From: Billgrantia aerodenitrificans
Lineage (GTDB): Bacteria > Pseudomonadota > Gammaproteobacteria > Pseudomonadales > Halomonadaceae
Direction: 5' to 3'
Assembly: GCF_021404405.1 (NCBI RefSeq)
Contig: NZ_JABFTV010000005.1
Location: 327,979-391,978, forward strand
DNA: 64,000 bases
This document shows positions 21,001-25,599 of the stretch, piece by piece (positions within the stretch are counted from its first letter, which is position 1; the number at the start of each line of letters is the position of its first letter). Position numbers and translations under genes: made by a program. The notes beneath the pieces were generated by a model. That model worked only from the letters and a program-made list of their open reading frames with translations, ran no database searches and had not been told where the DNA came from.

Positions 21001-23049
21001 GGCACCCATCAGTGCCACGCCGAAGGTCTCACCATCCAGCGCCCTGGCAAAGGTGCCATCGTCGAGCAGCCGCATGAAATCGCCGACGAAACGCACCGTC
21101 CAGCGCACCTCGTCGTCCGTCGCCTCACGGGCAACCTGCAGATTGCCCGCGCCGATACCAAGGAGCTGCTCCAGGGCGTGCTGTACCTCCAAGGCCTCGG
21201 CATCGATGCTCAAGGCAATGGTCTGCTCACCGCCGAAATGAAACTCGACAATGTCACCAGCGGTGCGCTGCCACACCAGCTCATGCTGCTCGGCAAAGTC
21301 GCCACGCCTCAACATGGCGTCATCGCCATCGTCGAACAAACGCAGCGAATGGGAGGTAGTGGCTATGGCCGTATTGTTACCGCCGCCACCGTCCAGCAGG
21401 TTATTGCCGCGGTTCCCGAACAACACATCGTCACCGGCACCGCCGTAGAGCGCGTCGTCGCCGCTACCGCCGATCAGAATGGCGCCACCGCTACCGGCAT
21501 ACAGAGTGTTGTTGCCCGCCACACCCTCCAGACGCACCTGTCCCGTGAAGCCACGGGCATCGAGCACGTTGTCGCTCTCGCCACCCACCAGGCGTGCAAG
21601 TTGCACGTTCTCGAGCTGCCACAGCGACCAGCCGGAAACGGCCAGCTGTGCATCGCTCAGCGTCATGTTCGCGTCGGCCTGGGCCTCGATCAGGTTCTCG
21701 TCACCGCCGCCCGCATTCACCGTGCCGCCGCCCGCGCCGAGAATGAAGCGGTCGCTCTGCTGGCTGCCCAGCATGGTGGTGTTCGACGCGGTGTCGCGCG
21801 CCTGGAAGGTCACCCCGCCAAGTGCATAGTCAGCGGCACTCAGGGTCTGGCCATTGCCCGCCGCCGCCAGCACGATCTCGACCGGCTGATGAGTGAACGC
21901 CACGCTGCCCAGTTGGGTCGCGATCTGCGCCTGAGCGCCCTGGTTGGTCAGCGTGATGTTCCCGGCTGAGCGCTCCACCACGTAGGTCAGTTCGGCTTCT
22001 TCGGGGCTGAAGCTGTCGCTCAGGGCGAAGGTGTCGTTGCCGCCAACGGAGACCAAAGTACTCTGGCCAGCGCCCGCCTTGAGTAGATCGTTACCGCCGC
22101 CGCCAACGATCAGGTTATCGCCATTGCGACCATCCAGCGTCACGCCCAGGGTCGCTGACGCATCGCCGATCAGAATGTCGTCGCCGTTGGTGCCGATCAC
22201 ATGACCGAAGCCGCCCACCTGCTTGAAGCCGCTGGCATTGCCGGTGCCGAGGTTTACCGCCACCGAAGTGGCATAGTCGGAATAGTCCAGGGTCTGGCTG
22301 TGCCGTCCGACGAGAACGTCGACGCCCTCGAAGGCGATACCGCCCAGCGTCAGGCTGCGCTCGTCGTAGAGCGCCCAGCTCATGCCGTCCACGGTGGCGG
22401 AAAGACGATGCGTGAAGCCGTCATCCTCGGGGGCAATATCGCCCGCCTCGCGATACCAGGCCGCATCGATGTCGGTAATTCCGCTGAAGCTGAGCCAGTC
22501 GCCGTTCGAATGATCGCCAAAGCTGGCGTGCCCCTCGCCATCGTCGGTCACCGTCCATGCGGTGTCGGCCTCGAGCCCCTGGATACGGTCATCGCCCTCG
22601 CCCCCCACGAAGTTGATGACCAGCCCCTGGCTGTTGGCCAGGTTCAGGGTGTCGTCGCCGTCCCCACCGTGGAAATTGATCAGCAGCCCGCTCAGATCGA
22701 CATCCAACAGGTTGGCGTCGAAGCTCAGCGAATCGTCGTCCTCGCTACCCTGAATCGTGATGCTCCCTGCATCGCGCGCCGCCACCAGGTCGAAGCTGTG
22801 GAGTAGCTGCTCCTGCTCCTCCAGGCGCTCCACCAGCTCCAGGCGCTGCTGATCCGCGGACATGCGCAGCACCATGTCGCTGCCGGCGGCCACCGCTGCC
22901 GTCAGCGGATCGGCGGAGAGCAACATGCGCGGCTCGAGCCCCTCGAAGATGAAACGCGAGGGCTCGGCCTGGGCACGCTTGGCCCGACGCGACTTGCGCG
23001 CCAGCGAAGAGATCAGGTCCGACAAGGGCTTGCGCAGGGGGCGATTCAT
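1..23049 (-). CDS. Giant LEPR-XLL / RTX-like repeat surface protein (3' end outside window)
   Basis: A single minus-strand frame runs from ATG 23049 to base 1, giving 7,683 codons with no stop where I followed the frame; the C-terminus lies outside the window. AGGAGC sits about 6 nt before the ATG. The N-terminus is basic and then shows the LEPR-XLL signature (LEPRMLLSAD, residues 38-47). Gly/Asp-rich RTX-like blocks (GGDGDDTLNL, GGSGDDALYGGAGDD) fill roughly residues 130-985. Filamentous beta-helix-like repeats (GAGAGKVALAGAV type, period about 55-60 residues) fill about 1180-4690. A coiled coil lies at about 4724-4872, followed by more filamentous sequence. A second RTX-like block spans about 6680-7110 and Calx-beta-like modules (TVYDND) about 7190-7600. 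The likely role is a secreted or cell-surface adhesin or matrix protein. TolC upstream suggests type I export (inference), but no ABC or membrane-fusion gene is visible. The C-terminal secretion signal cannot be seen. Confidence 0.93.
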   Translation of the reverse strand, partial: MNRPLRKPLSDLISSLARKSRRAKRAQAEPSRFIFEGLEPRMLLSADPLTAAVAAGSDMVLRMSADQQRLELVERLEEQEQLLHSFDLVAARDAGSITIQGSEDDDSLSFDANLLDVDLSGLLINFHGGDGDDTLNLANSQGLVINFVGGEGDDRIQGLEADTAWTVTDDGEGHASFGDHSNGDWLSFSGITDIDAAWYREAGDIAPEDDGFTHRLSATVDGMSWALYDERSLTLGGIAFEGVDVLVGRHSQTLDYSDYATSVAVNLGTGNASGFKQVGGFGHVIGTNGDDILIGDASATLGVTLDGRNGDNLIVGGGGNDLLKAGAGQSTLVSVGGNDTFALSDSFSPEEAELTYVVERSAGNITLTNQGAQAQIATQLGSVAFTHQPVEIVLAAAGNGQTLSAADYALGGVTFQARDTASNTTMLGSQQSDRFILGAGGGTVNAGGGDENLIEAQADANMTLSDAQLAVSGWSLWQLENVQLARLVGGESDNVLDARGFTGQVRLEGVAGNNTLYAGSGGAILIGGSGDDALYGGAGDDVLFGNRGNNLLDGGGGNNTAIATTSHSLRLFDDGDDAMLRRGDFAEQHELVWQRTAGDIVEFHFGGEQTIALSIDAEALEVQHALEQLLGIGAGNLQVAREATDDEVRWTVRFVGDFMRLLDDGTFARALDGETFGVALMGAGAASVMSTQTRARQAGSDTLVNIHNAVLEAEFGNTVLDARGFSGSVLLQGGSGNDTFYGGDGFTQFVTVAGDNTIHAGSGENDITGGAGRDHLIVALATGQQSVTVGGDSFQVDGTVSNYVNVDLLTLVGNDGDNTLDASGWHGLGEHSSLIELMQRGGASQTDIEAFLAALGGRFDPLALADMGATAAVLDITLANGQTHSLNVSDARTLGDLLLLLGTVEGLEAEFDAAEGRLRVVDSTSGAGSFAIVANDTAALLTDALGFAMSGGEWLSQALAGTGAVIDARLGGDNTLTGSRGDDRFIVVAGEHEIDGGAGTNTLVVEHDADMTLEDDTLTLGDLDTALANIQLAELLLTGGSGVTIEATAFTGMTQFRVAEGVAATVKAKSDDRVTVDLAANSLAGLNDVTVEGGATLVGYWKGDSTLDGVTRAFTDHIELRADGRLTITGANLTTDGSDLTLIGRHVTISGASELNTNGGHLHVSAQLPPKVLAPVNSFVDVGLFDLSVNIGDATLTGGSVRIDALLVDPERDWFNQRTGVGLIDKGIDATLNFLQGLSLFGSISTLIANATIDIGADAKITATDGDIVVASEIDITADVSPTKAWGLGVSVSTLITRSNVHVHGQLTASNDIHLSSSVTTTQNVEAAPGGLGGVAGAVAVSVLVSESRVMVWNDAVIDANNDLTVSATTVENNTTKATSAPDKGVVGIAIAANVESSRTEAQLAGDVTVGNDLLVEATTKQGESNGAVTASAGTAKPSGGPSDLRDGIESSFKDASPTALIGNFQSALTDALTDKIKKTVGEKAPNFIGKHFRESEGEKKNSLDVAAALAVSVDLNIAEARLGTSVDRAGNALGDNERSRIVVEGDVTVQALSQHRPAVSASGSAEGVDPNKKEKEKSFTDKVLGNTIIAKYLAAEKKSAVKGNDSAEAQKKQAQDDKSEASEAAKVGVAGAVSFGLLDNSANATIEGNVDLDAGKAISVEAASLNTVDIGSLWGMNLYTAGKAFDDLEGTYDHTSSEGAVATAPSEKVLVADGHQAGGEAGFVYRFLGENGENIDLASEDFSDDERWENLGTPLNIRIGEFVDTLNGYTSGDLGLPGSFDSWTMATAEGSKLAVAGSANVFLVNQNSDARIREGARINLGDETDIGAVEPQAGQSVSVVARNDNHLFSLIGNVSLPSFSGANKADGDAWKKAFKNDIDTIKSGLAGVKSEGSAIGAAVGVHLLGGSATAMIERGVELVADSLDVRAANETLLLGMGVSSGQADKVAFNATAVANIVNNFTLAQVQDAVQLKIGNGSVEGETAGPSLRISANDDTYAFGIAGGVAQGGSVGIGASVVVSVIERDTTAVLGSLAEDLAFAGRIAVGGDALVEANTFGVVVDMALAGAKAGGKAPSGVSSDSGSGSGGSGGGSGEDDPNKWPNNQSNYDNVLAELTGKLGQGGGSGGGTGGGGGDKKGGFGVGVSGSVVVHVGNDNTQALVQGLELFDVSGSTRVAANDSTHLGLLAGGASLSLGGSGAQVAVAGAAALAFQDGITRARIDHVARFDSQGLEVEALRGGWAVVASAGLAMAKGQKGFGFAGSASVLRSLRTVDAGLLNIQAGSLGDVSVIARDAANTILVAGAVAGGGKAGVGGAAAYAEISHDVQARVDGLGSDGAAMAVTGMSVDAKSEALIVSIAGSAGIGASAQGVGLAGTVAINRIENTTQALLKDAYLTAPQSEGEEGEEGEQDAVPFAVRVSAEDRSSIWSLSGAVGVGGTAGFGAAISVNYLSNTTSALIQGGVIEQAAGVAVLAANTGLLRTLTIGVGASKKVAGSGSVSANIIANSLRAGIDSQRIEATKAISVLAQDRTQLIAISGAAAGAGKAALAGSVSVNIIDNDTRATILDSHLTTDEGVLLSATSSSLVVSVAIGGAGAGKVGLAGAVTVNLVSGQTVAQVKNSQLTAGDDIQVQATDSAQLVVVAIGAAGAGKVAGGVSSTTVQTDNAIVALVEGGRLEADNVRIWAGLAEETERGAFDLEALTGVNPETEGTELAEGEEEPDIAARDMGNLNWSSGVVSVSIAGSGAGAAAGSAAVNLNWMRSSIRAEVSGGAVVVARNDVEVKAYDKKGLASFAFGVAGAGKVAGGAAISFNYIGGDPSDPSRTIDNTSDDDVNASQDMLILEGSGNTFGYKAGQVAAVIDNAEVTAEAGNVTVESHAEAQLLNITAGGAGAGKVALAGSIAINFMQHDLLARIGGGAQVVANAVAGDDTTGHVRVSASVAPIMINIAGAAAGAGAVGLAGASATNDMASIVSARIDGAATRVTADGNVDVQARLLRVTDGVPQMNVDNSLIPEEEETGDRPATPEQGDQIWSFALSGAGAGKVAVSGALSLNWLRSNVEAVIDAAEVNAEGDVRVAASDDLGLNAFTVAASGAGAFAAAGYFAYNYVGGNPDNPADDASNRIAALIQNGAKVTAGGSVLLEATSDSRINAYTIGGAVAGFAALSGTTTLNFTRKEIRAEVLGGATRVEAGEHILIEAEDSSRMTSASVQVNVAVKGGAAGISVVYHDIQNRIVAGSQGAELETRQHGGGDVVIRADSLSSNLITSAGVTYGTFGAGAANAGSSVIRNLAEARVDGGTVRADGTLLVHADVVDTSRIVLGTVAAGAVAIGGGVSVDLMGSDSRAWIGGNADVLARGNGDGRAVTQRWDDGWKTESHKGVVVLATSHMTFLTVAATVAGGIGSLAANVTVDGVNGSTQAYIENARVRSGGDVVVRALHHTDADSGGGAAAIGAGLAAAAGVDTTLLGHRTEAWIDGSDYSSPEAMVKADEALMVEAEASVVFLSVVMGIAVDIAPGAALAGSASAVNVSMETRATVRQASIEGRTIDVRAENHVDGRFIVGALAGSGGFGAGASLAVGLLNPRAVTSIQGASLTASNDIRIAARQTLDMGISVVAGAVGGGALSGAFSVMMADAHTEALVASYAGQRSELRSTGGSVEVVANTLTKMNVRENAGDYLQGVGAVSVGGVGAGASVEVMVLRERTLASIDDYSLVHAAGDIRVEALLERDINSAVLAFTASGTLSLNGAISVISLGAGLSEDAVADVEELGQLVSGSFAGFANGDYAMQESASSGDSGIEDDDDDPYDPEDFERDFDAPANAGNQNQANRKTTNQALDELTFQVSFDVEKNGQVIGDTTAKVGRFTELDAAGDIVVEAKELLEVGIVTGGAAISGAASVGISIAVLELNGAVSATVGYGSSLAADGQIRVASHAELNSNLHAVGGAAALGIAIGGQSTIILDRSIQQAYIEDAGTPAQAVVINTPGNLTLSASVDRQHQALAAGGSIGKVAAGISVGVVEISGATQAWLGERAILGDDTLLNNVMVSATSLDRVNLTVVAVAAGLAGAGTANVSTVSLSNDVQAWLGSGITLSALGDVVISALHTPRVSVESLGVAVSAGVGIGASVVVGNLGTRVLAQVGTPGGANSDISLRAANLTVEAGSTLLNDAPSLYARAVGSAGGALLGLNATVITLRDNARAEAVIGNTQSNRAAPGEPQSDNNIEVAGHLRVVTDLRTSLEGRAISVVGGLVAAGAAVVDVRQNTQSRARIGDGHLIGAGRVSVEAGGHQQAELYSLAGSGGVVAGAGAGNHLRQTAITHATVGASTLSVTAPLTSTDPDAGKLLIRANQIFEMESQILAAAGGVLGGTGAEARFRITADTLASVSANANVTADSLDMFAESEVIRERLAGNGHDTIRGVAGGAVAGAGASTDALFDLDTRVEVGAGAKLTTTVGDLRLEALNAITFHDQINLTAAGLGSGAGITSHIRDDDMAASVLIHQNAVLHSAGELVATARGTGDLSSVLLMDTYGAATVGVGDVRVILSPNNRIVMHEGASATAFGDINFAAGGDIRGNRDVYALSATLDSFAGSLIPITDLNARAEMNQSHLIDIRSGAELVGARDITLFTERFGFSDMNAQAKGVSWISAVTGAIDAALGGGGGSEILDGDVVTRSNGRVNIDGTVRTGIDRHQRLVLEMANIDSLARDINQALESLRSELQTIRSANEPDILSLLGQIDALEAELALLEEQLVELNDELVALEAEKIELEDELGELEDELDVLTTALAALDDEDDEKTDEIARLEAEIAAKQGEIATKQDEIAAKQSAITAKNAAIATTEQSIAGRQGDIATRESQIAQKQSEIAAKQAEIDAKEAELDALFTGNAGNFLVAREGYDDIGFSVGYTRGQSELVDELRDLRERFALYRSSGNQQLIDFYTNEIARIEQHLLDEGFAEKVGNDILINEVDQLTVYIDDVWAQAGTVYVFADDLTGSGEVDAPGDASITILNTAPSRMVLGSTQIPQVVGGLYFNLTEVGSAAAINLLNSSLTTSLSGLNPVGSEGATPRITIVNSSGVYFDSSDGVRGQVLDALVRGLQLEGLSDTARDAFLYDNNDYGNSPAASVLFAVTGLTRNVSGEIVAYAAGSLEIEGEMRAESLLLSSAGEISVRGLSQFNPGGNPDAQAVKAHSGDGVGGLSAEALEAIRNSRGDSPDLSAGVIVIDAEFVNLNGYIRAGEDIYRLVLGDADAQRIADHIRSGSTSSIVLPASSGTALAIFNPRTGQIEVQNIAIEGGRLDITGHVVNTGNGLLEVLGGYGTIEVINNTQYALAVGGLDVSRPGQGILRIDDKFTGLHEYRYDPDGNNTYTFKPREDARYGFSVAQDSTERRYAVKGSSSWLGIDALAADPRTLNWGNSELSPGKLQDSLSYFYTSNETGYRYAQSQIGAEPGEALQNWNDIPVQLVDKWSTSTWYGKKTNYAKFVQERESVILHTHSVEANRDVQIRFIGNQTGTINVESRGDVVLIGDLANHNGTSTVKTEGAIRQNDDQRRDIRISGAEIVLRAEDGIGNGRAIDLHNRLGPDAAAAPPMRLDAVTVRGDINVHQLNGDLTVNRAHAGGNVSLMAAGSLIAGTLQGGTTAHVQGGNLTLIAEGGSIGSIAANNPLLIQQSGEGRLNATARGDIALHQVSGDLGVERIVSAQGDVWLRAAGDLLDRNDDSRRDERTIEQLRGVWDRMGLVPGEEGGRIEAAKQELKDRKANEYQTYWNYRFATSEDVIGGLVDGETYRIKSIDEHGNLLLEVGSGDERTEVRLVAPDIAADDPRAGHRFYTSGSDFFTIDSLADVTADGLLAAGGALAVGQTLTYRRVVEYDPDQGVILTERERSAYREALLELDPSLADDEAALEARIDGIAQDRTTVYRQLHAIHGVDENGSATLLRELNYQATLTAAEVANIEFSVKEWTEAELLSLIGAGLLQETTSTRTEIQAANVEAAGNITLIAGGNIGVASGRELLDMTNGLAGLSEEQRLMLSAAERQDVSYLKHAPVEANVNFVVGDRVGGVTTVTLERTDGEAWDTTWFKPGETLDIHGRSLNITENGLYYEIVSVDGGTLVLTTALDVVAESGVDVELAAVLLDPRSTEAFGPDGLPVIRFISISLVEDFNVYNGGEIYVEAEGSVYLGADAEEGEASLRLAKLHAGADARIKVSGSILAAQTLSGDLVIRSGDLVLEAANGQIGSSPDSRLQLDLKEGATVTARAQQDIHLHALGSDMRIGTMFSQSGDLWLSADGSILDGLNHGLINMLANNIHLTAGENIGRENNFLEFATRPGGVINAQAGNDIYLDTVDGSMIIGYIEAGEHVYLRALHSILGTNGNELAGDIKATTLRLETRIGGVGQADRLLAIMTDDEIGRLDLDSADTAFVREVLGSASLGRSGDLRLGQVRAGSDNTLALIFSEVGNIFNALDEGEINILSYGVYLVAQHNIGRQDKVITTATGVLQGESREGQVYLNNSGHLVIDGKGLTAAGDIEITTNSPMTVSENLISHSGNIYLYAMESSDPDDNGDIVTFTNGVLVEAEQGSIFVSAGDGIVIEDDQVVLRASRDIYLRVETWESTLLGTRLDDTQASSVLRGTLEAGESIVMRGGNEKGQHWLIEENATLIATTVELDTGNGNNRFELQGQIEATSVLLNGGNDGDVLWLAGSIVADQVLIQGGTGDDRVTFDGEHALGRLEVDLGAGNDTLRVHGTIHAEHGMRFYGGAGNDDLMLHADELLGEIELLGGEGDDTLTVVELNSRTDGLLMDGGSGSDTYRIVMHQGVNANYEITVADGGAINDGVDFLFIEGRGFDDYPGMLDRDMGAFVDGDMSDLFLIRRNFIARLEGDSSQGVTGGNVERINYGADMNGRVTVNGHDGDDVFVVDDTSALMTLDGGNGNDRFQIGQLFAEHPNPEGTAVDGYYATGVRVGDEIRVTPTNLGYLSYGNSEAMVIYGGDGDDEFIVYSNKGLLRMEGEDGNDNFVIRAFIAENDIEIRGGSGDDNIEYNINAPVSIDGGSGYNTVTVLGTEGADQFVITEDGVFGAGLNIGFENIQRVRVDGLEGDDTFYVLSTRFDVVTELIGGVGSDTFIVGGDVTGRIISANPEGRSSLVTHGFASAEEAYQTLLADGLPVSVVDQRSGVVVVTEPGGSTRVVEGGGPSSWFVSLALSTGGLADGTLVTLTVSAAMASSHDRSRTPHGGRSAETVKLSLQEDGEYTQAITVDFVLVDGVWTPAQEIFVKAPDDDVVEGTRLVTVSYQAQVALPEGHDGEMPDALQSLLSQPLANTMVTVYDNDLGDVVLNVPGDRLQLIEGDSVTGQDGSFELRLSAPLQVGEVVTVTLDLSAFGDRVSASTTTLVFDHTNWDQAQTVTLTAVDNDRVENRLDGRVLFELSSNLDGSIYEDVKASTVRVTVYDNDSPGLVIQQTDGRTLVTTAGATDSYTLRLTQAIVEPVTVRLFSDGLTDVVLGDRVFLDTLFSGAVAIEVLAGAEAGPRLRLLESSWAELGVSVGMTLTLVDPAGDVLQVRVNHVDADGYLHLTQGVDVAAGNWQLTEVAIPAVTFTAEDWYCTVEVTLRADNGFVAAETERYVMPFAPQPHVLDRIQGPLILEGGVGDTDRTLNAAIMLPHESTGQLGDGLGQGLGDDDHTDDTDTLILHADASV
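8432..8880 (-). other. Coiled-coil segment inside the giant protein
   Basis: About 150 residues (roughly 4724-4872) change from beta-rich repeats to an Ala/Glu/Lys/Leu-rich helix. The first half is Leu/Glu heptads (LEAELALLEEQLVELNDEL). The second half is repeated seven-residue units of the form EIAAKQ-x (for example EIAAKQGEIATKQDEIAAKQ). The pattern predicts a long coiled coil separating two beta-helical arms. Its position, near 60% of the visible length, suggests a hinge or oligomerisation module (inference). Confidence 0.85.
16650..16830 (-). other. Gly/Ser-rich linker inserted in the giant protein's repeats
   Basis: At about residues 2073-2133 the repeats are interrupted by flexible stretches such as SGSGSGGSGGGSG and GGGSGGGTGGGGGDKKGG around a short polar segment. 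Similar non-repeat insertions occur near 18200-18340 (Lys/Glu-rich), near 15840 (EEGEEGEQ) and near 11600-11690 (IEDDDDDPYDPEDFE). They look like loops or linkers between beta-helical domains. Confidence 0.7.
22903..22938 (-). other. LEPR-XLL N-terminal motif of the giant protein
   Basis: Residues 36-47 of the giant protein read GLEPRMLLSADP-like, an exact match to the LEPR-XLL signature found near the N-terminus of very large repetitive bacterial surface proteins. It follows a strongly basic stretch (residues 1-30) rather than a Sec signal peptide. This supports the start codon at 23049 and argues against Sec-dependent export. The molecular role of this motif is not known to me. Confidence 0.85.
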
Positions 23050-23174
23050 CTCGATGCTCCTGGTTCTTCTTTTTTTCCGCTACGTAGTCAAACCGCTATG
23101 CGAAAACGGGCTGCCACTCATGCCGACGCGCGGCACACCTCTTTCGCATAGCGCCTCACATGGCGCCTGCTAGA

Positions 23175-23203
23175 GGCGGCTCGTGTATCGCACGCGAGCC
23201 GCC
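23175..23203 (-). terminator. Hairpin between sapC-like gene and giant gene
   Basis: GGCGGCTCG (23175-23183) pairs perfectly with CGAGCCGCC (23195-23203) across an 11-nt loop, starting 8 nt after the SapC stop. No U-run follows on the minus strand. It may be an attenuator or processing site that lowers read-through into the giant gene rather than a full terminator. Confidence 0.5.
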
Positions 23204-23210
23204 ATCGGCA

Positions 23211-24014
23211 TCAATGCACCGGTTTCTCGTCGGTATCGCTCTGGCTTACCGCCTCATCGGCGGGATCGCCCTTGCTCAGTGCTCCCACGCGGGAACCGCC
23301 GCGCGCCAAGCGGCTCAGACGATTGAAGTTACGCATCGACTGCAGGTGCACGTAGAGCAGTTCCAGCTCATCGGTGGCCAGCATGCTCTTCAAGGCATCT
23401 TCCGGCAGCGCCTTGAGCTTCTGGCGATTCACCGCCTTGAAGCCGGTCAGCGTGCGCTTGCCGCCTTCGGGCAGGCTGATCTGGGCTTCCACCGCCTCCA
23501 ACAGGTCGAGCTCGGCCAGCCGCGCACAGAAGGTGCGGGTGCGCTGGAAGTGCGCCTGATAGTCCTGCAGAAAGTCGAGCACCTTGGCCATGTACTGGGT
23601 CTGCTCGCCGTCGCTGTCGAAGAAGCGCTCGCCGCGGCCCTCGGCATTCAGGCCTTCGTAGTCTTCATCGATGCACAGGGTGAACGTCTTGCCATCCTCA
23701 CTGGAGGCGAACACGAAGGGATAACGACGCAGGAAGGCCGGCACGTACTCGCCACGCCATTGGCCTTCGCCGTCCACCATCAGGTTCGAGTCCTGGTCGA
23801 TGCCCAGCACCGCTACCGGCAGCACGCTGCCCTCGGCATCGGTGAACACGATCGGCAGGTCGCTTGCCGCCGCGGGAAACTCAGCGGCCATCAGCGGCAC
23901 CGAATTGACCTGGCCGGCAAAACCGAAATCCTTGCCGACCTTGAGAGACAGCTCACCGTGCTTGTCACGGGTGATCGGCTGCACGTTGCGATAGATCAGG
24001 AGTTGAGTAGCCAA
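23211..24014 (-). CDS. SapC family protein
   Basis: This encodes 267 residues of the SapC family, named from the Campylobacter S-layer locus; the biochemical role is unknown. Recognisable features are the N-terminal NVQPITRDKHGELSLKVG segment, the central RRYPFVFASSEDG segment and the acidic CIDEDYEG patch. I chose the TTG at 24014 because a perfect AAGGAGG lies 5 nt upstream; an in-frame ATG at 24053 has no comparable site. The protein has no signal peptide or membrane segment. The last 25 residues are polar and low-complexity. The gene sits 74 nt after tolC and 161 nt before the giant gene on the same strand, so a role in making or exporting the giant protein is plausible but inferred. Confidence 0.88.
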   Translation of the reverse strand: MATQLLIYRNVQPITRDKHGELSLKVGKDFGFAGQVNSVPLMAAEFPAAASDLPIVFTDAEGSVLPVAVLGIDQDSNLMVDGEGQWRGEYVPAFLRRYPFVFASSEDGKTFTLCIDEDYEGLNAEGRGERFFDSDGEQTQYMAKVLDFLQDYQAHFQRTRTFCARLAELDLLEAVEAQISLPEGGKRTLTGFKAVNRQKLKALPEDALKSMLATDELELLYVHLQSMRNFNRLSRLARGGSRVGALSKGDPADEAVSQSDTDEKPVH

Positions 24015-24088
24015 GTTGGCCTCCTTGCATTGCATCTTGTCGTCGCTCCCCACCAGGCGGTCGGGAGCCGTTGTCGCGCAGGCAGCGC

Positions 24089-25471
24089 TTACAGGCGGCT
24101 GAAGGCCACCAGATCCACTTCTTGACTCATCAGGGCATCGATCTCGGCGAGATCCTCCCTGTTGATCACACCCGCCGCATGCTTCAGGCGCAGCACGCTG
24201 ATCAGGTAGTCGTAGCGGGCACTGGCCAGCTCGCTACGGGCAAAGAACAGGTCACGCTCGGCATCGAGCAGGTCGAGCAGAGGAATCACACCCGACTCGA
24301 ATCCCACCTGACGGCTCTCGGCGATACGCTCATTGGCACGCAGCGACTCACGCAGCGCTCGCTCGCGTGCCATGGCAGTGACGATGCCCTGATAGCCGGC
24401 CCGCACGTTGCGCTGCAATTCACGGCGCACCTGCTCCTGACGCGCCCGACCGGCCTCGATGAGTTGCTCGCCCTCACGCACCTGGGAAGAGACCATGCCA
24501 CCGCTGTAAACGGGCACGTTCAGACCCAGGCGGATGGTCTGGGTCTCGACCTGGCTGCCACCGCCGAACAGCGACCCTTCGGTATCGTCGTTCTCGTAGT
24601 TCAGGCTCAGGCCCAGGGTGGGAAAGTGACCGCCGCGCCGCACCCTCACGTTCTGCATGGCCACGTCCACCGCCAGGCTGGCAGCCTGCAGGCGCGGGTT
24701 GCGCTGCAGGGCCAGCTCGGTCCAGGCATCCGGTGAATCCGGCTGGGGGCGCTCCAGTTGCAGGTTGTCGTTGACCAGGCGCAGGCGGCTGGGCAGCAAG
24801 CCGGTAACCTCTTCCAGCGCGTTCAGTGCATCGCGCAGGCGGTTCTCGACGTCGAGCTCGCGGGCCTCCACTTGCAGGAAACGCGCCTCGGCATCGAGCA
24901 GATCGATCTCACGAGCCAGGCCATCCTCGTGGCGTGCACGCACCTGGTCGCGGTTGGTACCCACCTGCTGTTTCTCGGCGCGCAGGAAGCTCAGGTTCTC
25001 GTGCAGCGCCAAGGCCGTGAAGTAGCGCTCGGCCACGCGCAAGTAGAGATCCTGACGCGCCGCCTCGAGCTCGGAGGCCGCCTGCTGGATCTCCTGCTTG
25101 GCCTGGCTGAAGGCCGCCCAGCGTGAGTAGTCGTACAGCGACTGCTCGATGGAAACACCGTATACGGTGGTGGGATAGGAGGTGCTGCCGCTGTCGAAGA
25201 CTTCGTTGTCGGAGCTGACGATGTCCTGAGTGATCTCGCTGCGGCTGGCATTGACGCTGACCTGCGGCAACAGCGCCGAACGCGCCTGGTAATAGCGCTC
25301 ATCGGTGGCCTGCTTACCGTAGAAATCGGCCTGGAACTGAGGGTCGTTGCTGGTGGCCAATTCATGCAGCTGCAATAGGCTGCTGCCCATCGCCAGAGGC
25401 GACATCAAGCCGAAGCCAAGCACCACGGCCAGGCGCCGAAGGGGAAGGGTCCCGCGTACCTTCATTGTCAT
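24089..25471 (-). CDS. TolC family outer-membrane channel protein
   Basis: The product is 460 residues, a normal TolC length. An N-terminal signal peptide (MTMKVRGTLPLRRLAVVLGF, cleaved near MGSS) is followed by two homologous halves typical of outer-membrane efflux proteins, each with long heptad helices (QEIQQAASELEAARQDLYLR; RARQEQVRRELQRNVRAGY). TolC trimers form the outer-membrane exit duct for type I secretion or efflux. The start at 25471 is preferred because AGGAG lies just upstream; an in-frame ATG at 25489 precedes that site. The gene heads the tolC-sapC-giant gene series. No inner-membrane ABC or adaptor gene accompanies it here, so these must be encoded elsewhere if this is type I secretion. 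An efflux role cannot be excluded. Confidence 0.93.
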   Translation of the reverse strand: MTMKVRGTLPLRRLAVVLGFGLMSPLAMGSSLLQLHELATSNDPQFQADFYGKQATDERYYQARSALLPQVSVNASRSEITQDIVSSDNEVFDSGSTSYPTTVYGVSIEQSLYDYSRWAAFSQAKQEIQQAASELEAARQDLYLRVAERYFTALALHENLSFLRAEKQQVGTNRDQVRARHEDGLAREIDLLDAEARFLQVEARELDVENRLRDALNALEEVTGLLPSRLRLVNDNLQLERPQPDSPDAWTELALQRNPRLQAASLAVDVAMQNVRVRRGGHFPTLGLSLNYENDDTEGSLFGGGSQVETQTIRLGLNVPVYSGGMVSSQVREGEQLIEAGRARQEQVRRELQRNVRAGYQGIVTAMARERALRESLRANERIAESRQVGFESGVIPLLDLLDAERDLFFARSELASARYDYLISVLRLKHAAGVINREDLAEIDALMSQEVDLVAFSRL

Positions 25472-25599
25472 GTTGCTCCTACTGCGCACTCGACGCGGTC
25501 ACAGCCACGTCGCATTATCGTTTTACTTATGCTTGCTGCTTTGGCATGAGCCTATCAGCACACTTTTTTCTTATCTTCCACTCAGCGTCACATCGACGC

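Noticed and set aside
16..21969. Many long plus-strand reading frames (for example 16-1479, 1570-2859, 3295-7716, 8995-11685, 11749-13908, 15949-17736, 19957-21969)
   Set aside because: They are antisense to the continuous minus-strand giant gene. Their His/Gln/Val-rich repetitive translations are what the codon bias and repeats of that gene produce, and none shows a protein family.
23160..24736. Plus-strand frames of 200-320 codons opposite sapC and tolC
   Set aside because: Antisense shadows of two recognised families.
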